From a virus: a stretch of 64,000 nucleotides of DNA. The DNA lies in the IMG/VR virus record IMGVR_UViG_3300044971_003665, positions 62,001 to 126,000 of that record; one strand, given 5' to 3'. The notes beneath the pieces are model-generated. The model was not told the origin of the DNA, searched no databases, and saw nothing but the letters and a program-made list of their open reading frames with translations. Of the stretch, positions 24,846-33,065 are shown one piece after another; position 1 is the stretch's first letter; every line of letters starts with the position of its first letter. Made by a program: the position numbers and the translations under genes.

Positions 24846-25298
24846 ATGCCCATCCTGAATTATAATACACAGATTGCTGCGGAGAAAACGGTGACGGAGA
24901 TCCAGGCTATGCTCGCGAAGGCCAAGGCGCAGGCTGTGATGACCGAGTATACCGACGGCGTGCTGGTCGCTCTGAGCTTCCGGATTCAGACGGCGGCGGG
25001 ACTGATGAGTTTTCGTTTGCCATCAAACGTGCCGAGGATATATCAGGTGCTTGTGCGGCAGAACGTCACTCCCAAACTGAAGACACACGAGCAGGCCGCG
25101 CGCGTTGCGTGGCGCATCGTGAAAGACTGGCTCGCCGCGCAGTTGGCGCTGGTGAGCGCCGGGCTGGCGGAACTCGAGCAGGTCTTCTTGCCGTATGCGC
25201 AGGATGCGTCGGGAGCGACGCTCTACGAGACGCTGAAGGAACGCGGATTTGCCGGGCTCGCGCTTCCGACATCTTCCACCACGAAGGCGCTGCCATGA
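24846..25298 (+). CDS. Conserved phage protein of unknown function
   Basis: 150 residues. Start MPILNYNTQIAAEKTVTEIQ and the central QAARVAWRIVKDWLAAQLALV with later LEQVFLPY are a combination I recognise from many tailed-phage genomes without a known role. Preceded by a fair purine-rich ribosome binding site (AAGGAGA). ATGA-coupled to the next gene. Confidence 0.7.
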   Translation: MPILNYNTQIAAEKTVTEIQAMLAKAKAQAVMTEYTDGVLVALSFRIQTAAGLMSFRLPSNVPRIYQVLVRQNVTPKLKTHEQAARVAWRIVKDWLAAQLALVSAGLAELEQVFLPYAQDASGATLYETLKERGFAGLALPTSSTTKALP

Positions 25299-25603
25299 CA
25301 GGGACATTCACCACGAGCCCCGGGCCTGACTTTGGTGGCGCGCTCGCCGCGATGCTTGCGGCTGAGCGTCCCGCGGTATCGCCGGTCGGGATAGCGATCA
25401 GCCCGCAGGCGGAAGACATTCTGAGGTTGGAGCACGACCTGCTGTCGCGCGCCGACATGTTCTTCAATGCTCTGTGTGGTCTGCCATTCATAGTGGACCC
25501 GCGTTTGTCCGTCGACATGATCGATGTCTATTACGACCGCGTCGCGTGGGACAAGCGTTGCGCTCAGCAGCGGATGCGGGACGCAGAACGAATTCCGAAC
25601 TAG
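25295..25603 (+). CDS. Hypothetical protein
   Basis: 102 residues from ATG 25295, coupled by ATGA. Gly/Ala/Pro-rich N-terminus then a helical half (AEDILRLEHDLLSRADMFF). Ends three bases before a terminator stem, closing this transcription unit. No family recognised. Confidence 0.55.
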   Translation: MTGTFTTSPGPDFGGALAAMLAAERPAVSPVGIAISPQAEDILRLEHDLLSRADMFFNALCGLPFIVDPRLSVDMIDVYYDRVAWDKRCAQQRMRDAERIPN

Positions 25604-25605
25604 CC

Positions 25606-25648
25606 AGCGGCGGCTCCGAAAGGGGCCGCCGCTTCTCGTTGTTTACCT
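25606..25648 (+). terminator. Terminator with TTTACCT tail (4 of 6)
   Basis: 12-bp stem with one G.T pair, 25606-25617/25622-25633, GAAA tetraloop, tail TCTCGTTG then TTTACCT at 25642-25648. Confidence 0.78.
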
Positions 25649-25651
25649 AGC

Positions 25652-25713
25652 ACGCCTACAGGACGCCTACAAAGTCCAGGCGGTTAAAATGTTACGCCCA
25701 CAGAACGCCTACA
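25652..25713 (+). repeat. Four ACGCCYACA repeats flanking a -10-like box (operator-like)
   Basis: ACGCCTACA at 25652-25660, 25663-25671 and 25705-25713 and ACGCCCACA at 25694-25702. Start-to-start spacing is 11, 31 and 11 bp, so all four lie on one face of the helix. Between the pairs is TTAAAAT (25684-25690), a possible -10. The layout fits binding of a regulator over a promoter for the helicase operon starting at 25756. Confidence 0.55.
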
Positions 25714-25755
25714 TGGGCCTTGCCAGATTGCGCCAGTTGCTCAACGATTGCCACC

Positions 25756-26355
25756 ATGCTGATTAACCGACGTCTTCGTCTCCTCACTCCGCTGCTCGCG
25801 GCGAAACACAACAACGACCGCAAAGACCCGAAGCGGGTGTTCAACCGCGTGCTGAAGCCTCCGCAGGGGTGCGATCCAGATCGCTGCTACATCTACATGG
25901 ACATGCCGCGATGGGAGTGGGCGTTCCTGGAGGCCCGCGACGCGCTGCACCTGAGTGACGTGGCTGTGAGTGCCATCATCCCCTGCCGCTGGTATTCGGT
26001 GAAGCGCACGTCGGCCTACAACCGAAAGTTCAAGCGCGCGGGACAGATGCTGACGGAAAAGTTCGAGTCGCTGTCCACCGGGCAGACGCTCGACGTGCAG
26101 TTCACCCTGTCCAAGCACATCCCTCCGAACACCGACGGCGGAGGACGATTCACCCGGGCGCCAGATGAGCAAGAGTTCGACGAGATGCTGCTGCATATCG
26201 GCGCGCATCTTGGGATATCCGAGTGGGGACACGCGCGTGATTACGGACGGTTCGAGCTGCGCTCTGTGGACGAAAAAGAACCCAGCGGCGATCTGCCGCT
26301 GGAGTCGCCGGCGCAGGCCGATGAACAATTTGCAAACCTAAGTGAAGAAGAATGA
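25756..26355 (+). CDS. Hypothetical protein preceding the SF2 helicase
   Basis: 199 residues from ATG 25756; no clear ribosome binding site, TTG/ATG starts slightly upstream (25720) are possible. Basic N-terminus, central mixed region with DVAVSAIIPCRWYSVKR, acidic C-terminus. Overlaps the helicase gene by 14 bp and may work with it. No family recognised. Confidence 0.55.
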   Translation: MLINRRLRLLTPLLAAKHNNDRKDPKRVFNRVLKPPQGCDPDRCYIYMDMPRWEWAFLEARDALHLSDVAVSAIIPCRWYSVKRTSAYNRKFKRAGQMLTEKFESLSTGQTLDVQFTLSKHIPPNTDGGGRFTRAPDEQEFDEMLLHIGAHLGISEWGHARDYGRFELRSVDEKEPSGDLPLESPAQADEQFANLSEEE

Positions 26356-27844
26356 ATCTACCCATTTCGTCATAGCCAGGGACGAAGGCGGCCTGACTGT
26401 GCTGCCAGACCATCCGCTCGTGCGGGAATTCCTGACCCTGCAATACCGCGAGATGATTTTCGATCGCGGTCGCACGAGGTTCGAGACAATCACGGAGCCG
26501 ATGTTCAACATGACCTCCGTGGATGGGCGGGCGGCGCTGCTCAGCCATCAGGGCTTCTGGAAAGTTTTACGGCAGCATCTCGTCGAGCTGGGACACACGG
26601 TGGTCGTGCAGGATGTGCGCCCAAAGGTGCTGGACCATCCGAACTTCCTGACAGCCCTGCCAGGGCTGCGCGGGTTCCAGAAGCGCTGGATCATGGACGC
26701 TCTGATGTGCGGCGACTCCGGCTTGATCGGCGCTCCAACCAGATTTGGGAAGAGTTTTGGAATGTCCGCCATCTGCAAAGCGTTCCCGAAGGCGATGACG
26801 GTGATCACCGCCCCCGGCGTGGACTTGTGCAAGCAGCTCTTCGCGCACTTCAAGGATGCCATTCCTGGGCGCGAGATCAAAGGAGTCTACACCGGCAGCC
26901 GCAACTCCAAGCAGTCGGACGACATCACGATCTGCTCCGTCGACTCGCTGGACAAGATGGATCCGGACGCGACCGAGCTGCTGATCATCGACGAGCCGCA
27001 CGCAGTGGTGTCGGATGAGCGCATGCCCAAGGTGACCGCGTTCGTCCGTGCCCGGAAGTATGGGTTCGGCGCCACGCTGAAAGGCCGGTTCGACAAGAAG
27101 GACCGTCTGATCGAGGGGATCATCGGGCCGGTGATATCGAACGTCACCTACCGCGAGGCCGTCGCCTGGGGCGCCATTGCGCCGCTGAAGGTCATCTTCG
27201 TGAAGATCCCGTTCAGCAAGGACACGGTGCCGGGGCGCATGGTGGACCGCGCGGTGGTGTATCAGCGGCTGCTGACTGAATCCTCCCGCACCGCGGCGCT
27301 GGTGAAGAAGATCGTGGACGAGGTGATTCCGCAGGACTGGCAGACCATGGCGTTCATCCGCGACGAGAAGCAAGCCGAGTTCTACCTTGAGCACGCCATG
27401 CCGCCGTGGGGCACCATCGCCATGGCCAAACGCATGACGGACAAAGAGCGCGACAGCGTCACACGCAGGATTGCCGACGGCTCGATCATCCGCGTGCTCG
27501 CGAGCAACATCTACGTGCAGGGGCTGACTTTTCCGGACCTGAAGGTGGTGGTGAATCTGGCCGGCGGCGGGGCGAACACGACGGCGATTCAGAAGCCGGG
27601 CCGGCTGCTGCAGTGCCGCCCCGGCAAGAATTACGGCGTGATGGTCGACTTCATGTTCGAGTGCCGCGACGCGGAGCAGGAGACGCGCAGCAACCCTCCG
27701 TACTCCGGCATCATCGGGGAGTGCTGGGCGCGGCACAAAGCATACGAGGAGATCGGCTACGACATCGAGTTCGTGGCGACGTCTGAACGCGCGCGAGAAA
27801 TCGTGCTGGGGGCTTACGAGCAAACAGCGGTTACAACCATTTAA
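26342..27844 (+). CDS. SF2 DNA helicase, UvsW-like
   Basis: 500 residues from GTG 26342. Motif I APTRFGKSF (about residue 131), DEPH box in LLIIDEPHAVV (about 217), GFGATLKGR as motif III, and motifs V-VI in YVQGLTFPDLKVVV and AIQKPGRLLQC. The order and length match the UvsW/RecG-like annealing and branch-migration helicases used by large phages to process recombination intermediates. N-terminal 110 residues hold a separate DNA-binding-like domain. Surrounded by recombination genes. Confidence 0.82.
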   Translation: MKKNESTHFVIARDEGGLTVLPDHPLVREFLTLQYREMIFDRGRTRFETITEPMFNMTSVDGRAALLSHQGFWKVLRQHLVELGHTVVVQDVRPKVLDHPNFLTALPGLRGFQKRWIMDALMCGDSGLIGAPTRFGKSFGMSAICKAFPKAMTVITAPGVDLCKQLFAHFKDAIPGREIKGVYTGSRNSKQSDDITICSVDSLDKMDPDATELLIIDEPHAVVSDERMPKVTAFVRARKYGFGATLKGRFDKKDRLIEGIIGPVISNVTYREAVAWGAIAPLKVIFVKIPFSKDTVPGRMVDRAVVYQRLLTESSRTAALVKKIVDEVIPQDWQTMAFIRDEKQAEFYLEHAMPPWGTIAMAKRMTDKERDSVTRRIADGSIIRVLASNIYVQGLTFPDLKVVVNLAGGGANTTAIQKPGRLLQCRPGKNYGVMVDFMFECRDAEQETRSNPPYSGIIGECWARHKAYEEIGYDIEFVATSERAREIVLGAYEQTAVTTI

Positions 27845-27855
27845 TCACACAACAC

Positions 27856-28071
27856 ATGAAACCACATCAACAGAGAGTCGTGACAGAAAAACAAGATCTG
27901 GATGAAAAGCTCGAAAAGCTGAATGCGTTCGGACGTGGAGACGTCTTTCCGACGCTGCCAGCGGAAGAACAGGAACGCCTCATACGGCAGTCGAAGATCA
28001 TGGACCAGTATTCGGTCGTGCTCGGTGAGCGCATTGCAGCGTTCACGCAGGAGGAGGCGCCCCGTGGCTAA
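27856..28071 (+). CDS. Small conserved helical phage protein
   Basis: 71 residues, three helices. The pattern LDEKLEKLNAF, then LPAEEQERLIRQSKIMDQYS and LGERIAAF, is seen in small proteins of many phages, role unknown. Overlaps the nuclease gene by 8 bp; its end carries the ribosome binding site (GGAGGAGG) of that gene. Confidence 0.65.
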   Translation: MKPHQQRVVTEKQDLDEKLEKLNAFGRGDVFPTLPAEEQERLIRQSKIMDQYSVVLGERIAAFTQEEAPRG

Positions 28072-28873
28072 GCCTGCGGCTCCCAAGAAAAGCCTGTTCG
28101 AAAAGGCGGCGGAGCTGCTGTGGAGGTCCGACGCGCGGTTCCACTACGAACTGGACACACTCCGCTGCGGCCACCTGACGTTCGTTGCCTACGGGGACGA
28201 CGTCATCCAGAGCAGTTTACCATCCGGGTTGCTGCTCGAAGCCGAGGCCGACGTCGGCGATGTGCTGCAGTTCATCCACGACACCGTCGCCTCGCGTGAC
28301 CCATACTCGCCGCCGCGCCACCTGGGCGGGAACGGCAAGGAGCTGGAGGAGCTGCTGATGAACGAGGCCAAGCGGCTCGAGAAGGACGGCAGCCTGACGA
28401 TGGGTCGCTACGGCACGATGGTCAGCATGGTGGACGACGCCTGGCTGCCGGTGCCGAGCCTGCCGGACTTCGAAGGCGTGCGCTCCAGCGGACGGCAGTT
28501 CATCATCGAGGCCAAGGTCTGCAGCCAGCCGTCCTTCCGCATCCAGAACGACAAGATCAAGCAGAAGCAGTTGCGACACATGCTCAAGCGCAGCCGGTTC
28601 AACGTGGACTGCTACGTGCTGATTCACTTCAACGCGCGCCTGGGTCGCACGTTCTACGAGCCTGCGTTCACGGTGGCCATGCCGATACTTGATGGCGCTG
28701 ACGGATGGGCCGCGGGATGGGCGCAGTTCGCTGAATGCAAGGAGAAGGACACCGAATTCCCCGGGTTGACCAGGCAGCTGGCGCAGGAGCTGGGAATTCC
28801 AGTCAAGTGGCACATTCCGCCGAGGGCCAACAAACTCCGACCGGACCTGCTGGGTCTGGTCGGCGCAGCATGA
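28064..28873 (+). CDS. PD-(D/E)XK nuclease, RecU-like
   Basis: 269 residues from GTG 28064, strong ribosome binding site GGAGGAGG. The nuclease core is SLPDFEGVRSSGRQFIIEAKV at about residues 138-160 (Pro-Asp, then Glu-x-Lys), followed by a conserved Gln helix (KIKQKQLRHMLKRS) and strand CYVLIHFN, the topology of RecU-type Holliday junction resolvases and related phage nucleases. An upstream acidic helix could supply a further metal ligand. Fits a role in resolving recombination branches together with the UvsW-like helicase. Confidence 0.7.
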   Translation: MAKPAAPKKSLFEKAAELLWRSDARFHYELDTLRCGHLTFVAYGDDVIQSSLPSGLLLEAEADVGDVLQFIHDTVASRDPYSPPRHLGGNGKELEELLMNEAKRLEKDGSLTMGRYGTMVSMVDDAWLPVPSLPDFEGVRSSGRQFIIEAKVCSQPSFRIQNDKIKQKQLRHMLKRSRFNVDCYVLIHFNARLGRTFYEPAFTVAMPILDGADGWAAGWAQFAECKEKDTEFPGLTRQLAQELGIPVKWHIPPRANKLRPDLLGLVGAA

Positions 28874-29091
28874 GCAACAGGACTTACGACCGGCTCGTGG
28901 GTCGACAGTGACACCGTGAAGAGGTTGCCTGTTGCGAGTGCGGCTTTCATCGCAGCGGGGCGCATCATCCGAAGATCCGGTGCCCACAGACTGGACGCTG
29001 CGGTGACTGCGGAAATGTCTGGCCGTGCCTTGAGCACGCACCCGAAGCTGAGCGTCGACGCGGTAAATCAACATCCACGACACCACCATGA
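28870..29091 (+). pseudogene. Zinc-ribbon gene interrupted by an in-frame TGA
   Basis: An ATG at 28870 overlaps the upstream stop (ATGA) and the frame ends at 29089-29091 overlapping the next ATG (ATGA), exactly as real genes do here, but codon 14 (28909-28911) is TGA. After it come CCECGF, CPQTGRCGDCG and CLEH, six or more Cys/His spaced as in zinc ribbons. No alternative start exists behind the TGA. Either a nonsense mutation or a sequencing error inactivates it. Readthrough is unlikely as TGA is used as stop elsewhere. Confidence 0.65.
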
Positions 29092-29297
29092 AAGAAGACC
29101 CACAAAAAGACTGCAGGACCATCGAACGGACATTGGACAGAATTCGTGAAACTTTCGACGATCCAGAGTGGCGCATCGAGCGCTTCGAAGTCCACGGAGT
29201 GTTTCCGAACGGCGCCAAACGTCGCATAAAGTTCGACCGCGCAAACATTGGACAAGTCACCAGGTCCAAACAGAAGACCAAGAATGCCGGACATTGA
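29088..29297 (+). CDS. Small hypothetical protein
   Basis: 69 residues, charged. Helix (IERTLDRIRETFDD) followed by strands (ERFEVHGVFPNG) and a basic end. Overlaps the next gene by 14 bp. No family recognised. Confidence 0.55.
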   Translation: MKEDPQKDCRTIERTLDRIRETFDDPEWRIERFEVHGVFPNGAKRRIKFDRANIGQVTRSKQKTKNAGH

Positions 29298-29901
29298 CCC
29301 AACCCTCGTCACGCGGCTCCTCGACAACTACATCTACCAGAAGGCCAAGCTGCTCGAGGACGCCGGGCATCACGGCAAGCTGGACGAACGGCGCCTACGC
29401 TCGCTGATGCTGCCTCGTATCGAGAAGATGGCGAGCGTCGTGCACGACTGGGACGTGCAGCCGGACATCCTGATGGAGGCGATATTCGACTGGGCGAAGT
29501 TCAACAAGCATCCGGACGGCCCCATGCCGAACATGCTGTTCTCGTCGAAGTATCTCACCAAGGCGCTCAGCAACTACCTGCAGGTGCCCTACGAGGTCGT
29601 GGTGGACAAGCGCAGCGCCAAGCTGTTCCTGGAGCGTCGCGACTTCGAGTTCACCCGGATGCGGCAGGAGCTGGAGCGGGCCGGCGTGACCGACGTCACC
29701 ACCGCCACGTCCTACCCGGTCGAGGTGCGCTACCTCATCGCGGTTCACCGGATGGACATGGAGTCGATGTTCTACATGGCACAGGAACTCCTGGCGATGA
29801 TGTCGGCCGACCGCCGCGTGACCAAGTGGCTGGCGCACCGCGGGGTGCTCTACGAACGTGTGGCTGCACAATTCAACAAACGAAAGAACCAACCCAAATG
29901 A
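29284..29901 (+). CDS. Hypothetical protein, possible helicase-loader partner
   Basis: 205 residues from ATG 29284. All-helical, no P-loop. Location two genes before the DnaB-like helicase and its size fit a helicase-loading or primosome accessory protein, but no loader family is recognised in sequence. Overlaps the next gene by ATGA. Confidence 0.5.
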   Translation: MPDIDPTLVTRLLDNYIYQKAKLLEDAGHHGKLDERRLRSLMLPRIEKMASVVHDWDVQPDILMEAIFDWAKFNKHPDGPMPNMLFSSKYLTKALSNYLQVPYEVVVDKRSAKLFLERRDFEFTRMRQELERAGVTDVTTATSYPVEVRYLIAVHRMDMESMFYMAQELLAMMSADRRVTKWLAHRGVLYERVAAQFNKRKNQPK

Positions 29902-30098
29902 AGAGGCTCACCTACGAGCGGGACAGAACCTACGAAGCGGAGCAGTGTCCCGTCACGAAGAAATGGTCGAACACCAAAGTCGTGCTGCTCAAAACCTACA
30001 CGGTGTATGAGACCGTCGGCTCGCCAGCGTATCAAACGCCCGTCCTCTGCGGAGTGAGTGAGAAGATGGCCTCGGACTACATCAAGGAGGCTGCGTAA
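29898..30098 (+). CDS. Small hypothetical protein
   Basis: 66 residues from ATG 29898, basic, beta-rich (KVVLLKTYTVYETVG). Three bases before the helicase start. No family recognised. Confidence 0.5.
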   Translation: MKRLTYERDRTYEAEQCPVTKKWSNTKVVLLKTYTVYETVGSPAYQTPVLCGVSEKMASDYIKEAA

Positions 30099-30100
30099 AC

Positions 30101-32572
30101 ATGGCCCAGATCACAGATGAGATGAAGCAGTGGCTCGCGGACAACCGCGACACCTACGCGTTCTACCTGCTGCACGCGATGATGCACGATCCGCTGATGC
30201 GCGCAGCGATGCTCAGCGTCCCGGTGACGGATGATGACTTCGAGCGGGAAGAGCACTCGCTGATCGTGGCGGCCCTGACCAGCGCCGTGAAGATCATGCA
30301 CGTCATCGGGCACCAGGTGCCGTGCCCGCCGACCTACGAGTTCCTGCGCACCTACCTGGAGGTCGCCGCGAAGACGGAAAGCTCCGATGACGAGATCGTC
30401 GCGATCGCTGTGAAGTTAATCAAGGAACTGCAGGACCCATCGTTCTGCGAGCAGCACTACTGCATCCGGCCCTACTTCGAGGCCTGGTATGGCAGCATCC
30501 GCGCGAAGAAAGCCGCGTTGGTGCTCCGGCGGGACGTGATTCCCGATGTACCCGGGCAGATCGTCGAGATGCAGCGGTCCCTCTCCGCCGCGGCCCAGGC
30601 GGTCGCAGAAGGCGCGGAGGACCCCATGCAGGCGTTCGCCGGCAGTCAGATCCTCGAACGCACGCTGAGGCGCCCCACAGGCATCACAGGGCTGGACGAG
30701 TGCCTGAACGGCGGATGGGGCCCCAACGAGTGCTACCTGCTCTTCGGGGGCACAGGCGGCGGCAAGTGCTACAGCAAGGGGACTCGAATACTGATGTATG
30801 ACGGTATTACTAAGGCAGTCGAAGATGTCGTCGTAGGCGACCTGCTCATGGGACCCGACTCGACCCCGAGAAAAGTCACCGAGCTTGTCCGCGGAAGAGA
30901 AGAGATGTTCCGGATCACCCCTCTGCGGTCGGCCGAACCTGTCGTTGTCAACCGCAGCCACACGCTGACTCTGGCTGTCACCAACATAGGAAAGAGGACG
31001 GTGAGGTCCTCTCGCGGCGTAGCTGCGCGCAGTGGAACACTGATTGATGTCCCGCTGGACGACTATCTGGCGAGCAGCAAAAAGTTTCGGCATGTCACCA
31101 AGTGGGTGCAAGCCGGGATCGTGGTGTTTCCGCAGCAGGCGTCTCCGTTGGAAATCCCACCTTACCTGCTGGGATTTTGGTTAGGCGACGGGTGCAAGTG
31201 GCACCCAGAAATCAGCAAGCCAGGATGCGAGCGGATGCTTCGGGAAATAGTCGAATCCGCCGGGTGGACATGCGTGCGCCGTCCGGACGACCCGGATCGT
31301 TGCGAAAAGATTTCCATCACTGGCGGTTTCAAGGCGGCTCTGCGCAAATTGGGACTGATCCGTAATAAGCATGTTCCGGCTCATTTTCTGGTCGCCTCCA
31401 TCGACGAGAGGGCAGCACTGCTGGCTGGGTTGCTTGATTCCGACGGGTGCGTCGCGAAGTCCGGCTGGGAGTTTTCAAACACGCAGGAAGACCTAGTGAA
31501 CGCTGTGGCGTTTCTGGGTCGTTCGCTGGGATACTCGGTCACGGTGTCCAGTCCTCGCGTAACGCGTGGGTTTGATGTCGACTGCACCAGCTGGCGCGCG
31601 CTCATACAGCCTTACGGCGACGTGGTGTTGCCTGTAAAAAGGGTGACGCCGCCGACCAGGCGGCAGATCAAAAATCCGCTGACCAATGGGTTCTCCGTGG
31701 AAAGTCTAGGGGAAGGTGACTACTACGGTTTCAGCGTGGAAGGACCGGATCGTCGCTACCTGCTGGGTGATTTCTCCATTACGCACAACTCGATCGCCGC
31801 GGGGCAGTGCGCCTGGTGGGAGGCCAGCCACAACCACGGCTGGCCGTTGATTGTGACCACGGAGCTGCACCCGCGTGAGTATGCCGTGCGCACGGTGTCC
31901 AACGCGGCCGGTATCCCGATCAACGTCGTGCAGGACTGCGAGAACGTCGCGCAGATACGGCAGGCGGTCATGAGCAACCCCGCGTCCATGTATCGCATCA
32001 AGAAGGTGGACGAGGTGCTGGCAAAGTTCCTCGAGCGCACGCGCATCCACAAGGTCTCCCCGGATGACGGGATGAACCTGCAGATGCTGCTGGAGCGGGA
32101 GTGCATGATCTACAAGTCCAAGATGGGACACGACCCGACCTGGGTGTGTCTGGACTGGCTGGGCTCGGTGGCGGACGCCGCGCCGGGCGGCAAGCACGGC
32201 GGCACCTCGGAGCGGGCAATGCTCTGGGAGCAGTCAGCCAACAGCGGCGTGAAGTTTGCGGACCGCTCCGGAATCCCGACGCTGCTCCTGGCCCAGGCGG
32301 TCAACGATGCACAGCTCAAGCGCATACTGACGATCAACGACATAGGCATCAGCAAGGGGCTCGGCAAGAACATGGTCGCCGTGATCGGCGTCACCAACAC
32401 GATCGACAAGGCCGGCATCGTGGCGGCAGAGCGCGGCAAGGCGGACATGCCTCGCAGCATGTTCCTCGATGACCAGCTGTTCTGCCTGTGCAAGGCCAGA
32501 AAGGGCGAGGGAAACAACATTCAAGTGCGCCGGGAGTTCCGGTTCCAGCGATTCACAGCAAAGACAGCATGA
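30101..32572 (+). CDS. DnaB-like replicative helicase containing an intein
   Basis: 823 residues, of which 223-563 are an intein; the spliced protein has 482 residues, normal for DnaB/gp41. The N-terminal domain is helical; the RecA-like domain begins with TGITGLDECLNGGWGPNECY and the Walker A is GGTGGGK joined to SIAAGQ after splicing. Walker B is WVCLDWLGSV and the C-terminal part has SGIPTLLLAQAVND (Gln switch region). It unwinds the replication fork as a hexameric ring. The next gene overlaps its stop by ATGA. Because the intein breaks the P-loop, the helicase is inactive until splicing. Confidence 0.88.
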   Translation: MAQITDEMKQWLADNRDTYAFYLLHAMMHDPLMRAAMLSVPVTDDDFEREEHSLIVAALTSAVKIMHVIGHQVPCPPTYEFLRTYLEVAAKTESSDDEIVAIAVKLIKELQDPSFCEQHYCIRPYFEAWYGSIRAKKAALVLRRDVIPDVPGQIVEMQRSLSAAAQAVAEGAEDPMQAFAGSQILERTLRRPTGITGLDECLNGGWGPNECYLLFGGTGGGKCYSKGTRILMYDGITKAVEDVVVGDLLMGPDSTPRKVTELVRGREEMFRITPLRSAEPVVVNRSHTLTLAVTNIGKRTVRSSRGVAARSGTLIDVPLDDYLASSKKFRHVTKWVQAGIVVFPQQASPLEIPPYLLGFWLGDGCKWHPEISKPGCERMLREIVESAGWTCVRRPDDPDRCEKISITGGFKAALRKLGLIRNKHVPAHFLVASIDERAALLAGLLDSDGCVAKSGWEFSNTQEDLVNAVAFLGRSLGYSVTVSSPRVTRGFDVDCTSWRALIQPYGDVVLPVKRVTPPTRRQIKNPLTNGFSVESLGEGDYYGFSVEGPDRRYLLGDFSITHNSIAAGQCAWWEASHNHGWPLIVTTELHPREYAVRTVSNAAGIPINVVQDCENVAQIRQAVMSNPASMYRIKKVDEVLAKFLERTRIHKVSPDDGMNLQMLLERECMIYKSKMGHDPTWVCLDWLGSVADAAPGGKHGGTSERAMLWEQSANSGVKFADRSGIPTLLLAQAVNDAQLKRILTINDIGISKGLGKNMVAVIGVTNTIDKAGIVAAERGKADMPRSMFLDDQLFCLCKARKGEGNNIQVRREFRFQRFTAKTA
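30767..31789 (+). mobile_element. LAGLIDADG intein in the DnaB P-loop
   Basis: 341 residues from Cys (30767) to Asn (31787-31789), followed by Ser. Block A CYSKGTRILMYDG, block B with NRSHTLTLA, two LAGLIDADG endonuclease motifs (YLLGFWLGDG and LLAGLLDSDG), block F DYYGFSVEGPDRRYLLGDF and block G SITHN. All splicing residues are present and both endonuclease motifs keep their acidic residue, so it looks like an active homing intein. Codon use is more relaxed than in the flanking exteins. Confidence 0.9.
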
Positions 32573-32976
32573 GCAAACCAAAAACCAATCCCTTCGCAGT
32601 TCGGCGAGGCAAGTCAGGTAGCGTGTGGCGACTCGACAACGAAGAAGGCGTCTCTGCCTCGAGCGCGATCGCCGTCACTGCGATGCTTGCGCTCGGAATG
32701 GATCCGGACGACTGGCGCACCCGGGACAAGCTGATCTTGGCAATCCTGCCGCAGGTGGACGGGATGCTGGATTACGTGCAGACCGCTGAACGTGAGGGCG
32801 ATGTCGCGCTCGACGAACTCAACCGGCAGCTCTCTGTCGCGCTCAAAGGCAAGCGCCCTTACTCATCGAAGTTCGCGGAGCGCGACGAGATACGGAGGAA
32901 GTTGCACTTACACGAAGTGCACGCAGACCGGGATAGAAGGCTAGCAGGGGACGGAATCTGGGGAGGAAGCAAATAA
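32569..32976 (+). CDS. Hypothetical protein
   Basis: 135 residues from ATG 32569, overlapping the helicase stop. Basic start, a central helical domain (ALGMDPDDWRTRDKLILAIL), then a basic C-terminus. Last gene before a strong bidirectional terminator. No family recognised. Confidence 0.55.
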   Translation: MSKPKTNPFAVRRGKSGSVWRLDNEEGVSASSAIAVTAMLALGMDPDDWRTRDKLILAILPQVDGMLDYVQTAEREGDVALDELNRQLSVALKGKRPYSSKFAERDEIRRKLHLHEVHADRDRRLAGDGIWGGSK

Positions 32977-33013
32977 CGAGCCCCGATCGGTTGACACTAT
33001 CGCGTAGAAACAA

Positions 33014-33045
33014 AAGGCGCCGGTCTCGCGAGAGACCGGCGCCTT
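33014..33045. terminator. Bidirectional terminator
   Basis: Perfect 14-bp stem 33014-33027/33032-33045 with GCGA tetraloop. The leftward side ends in TTTTGTTTC, a proper T run; the rightward tail is GAATGTTTC. It separates the rightward replication operon from the convergent structural gene. Confidence 0.82.
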
Positions 33046-33065
33046 GAATGTTTCAGCCTGCTGGA

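Noticed and set aside
24862-24870. TATAAT-like sequence near 24865
   Set aside because: Lies just inside a gene start, with no -35 element; likely chance in the codons for NYNT.
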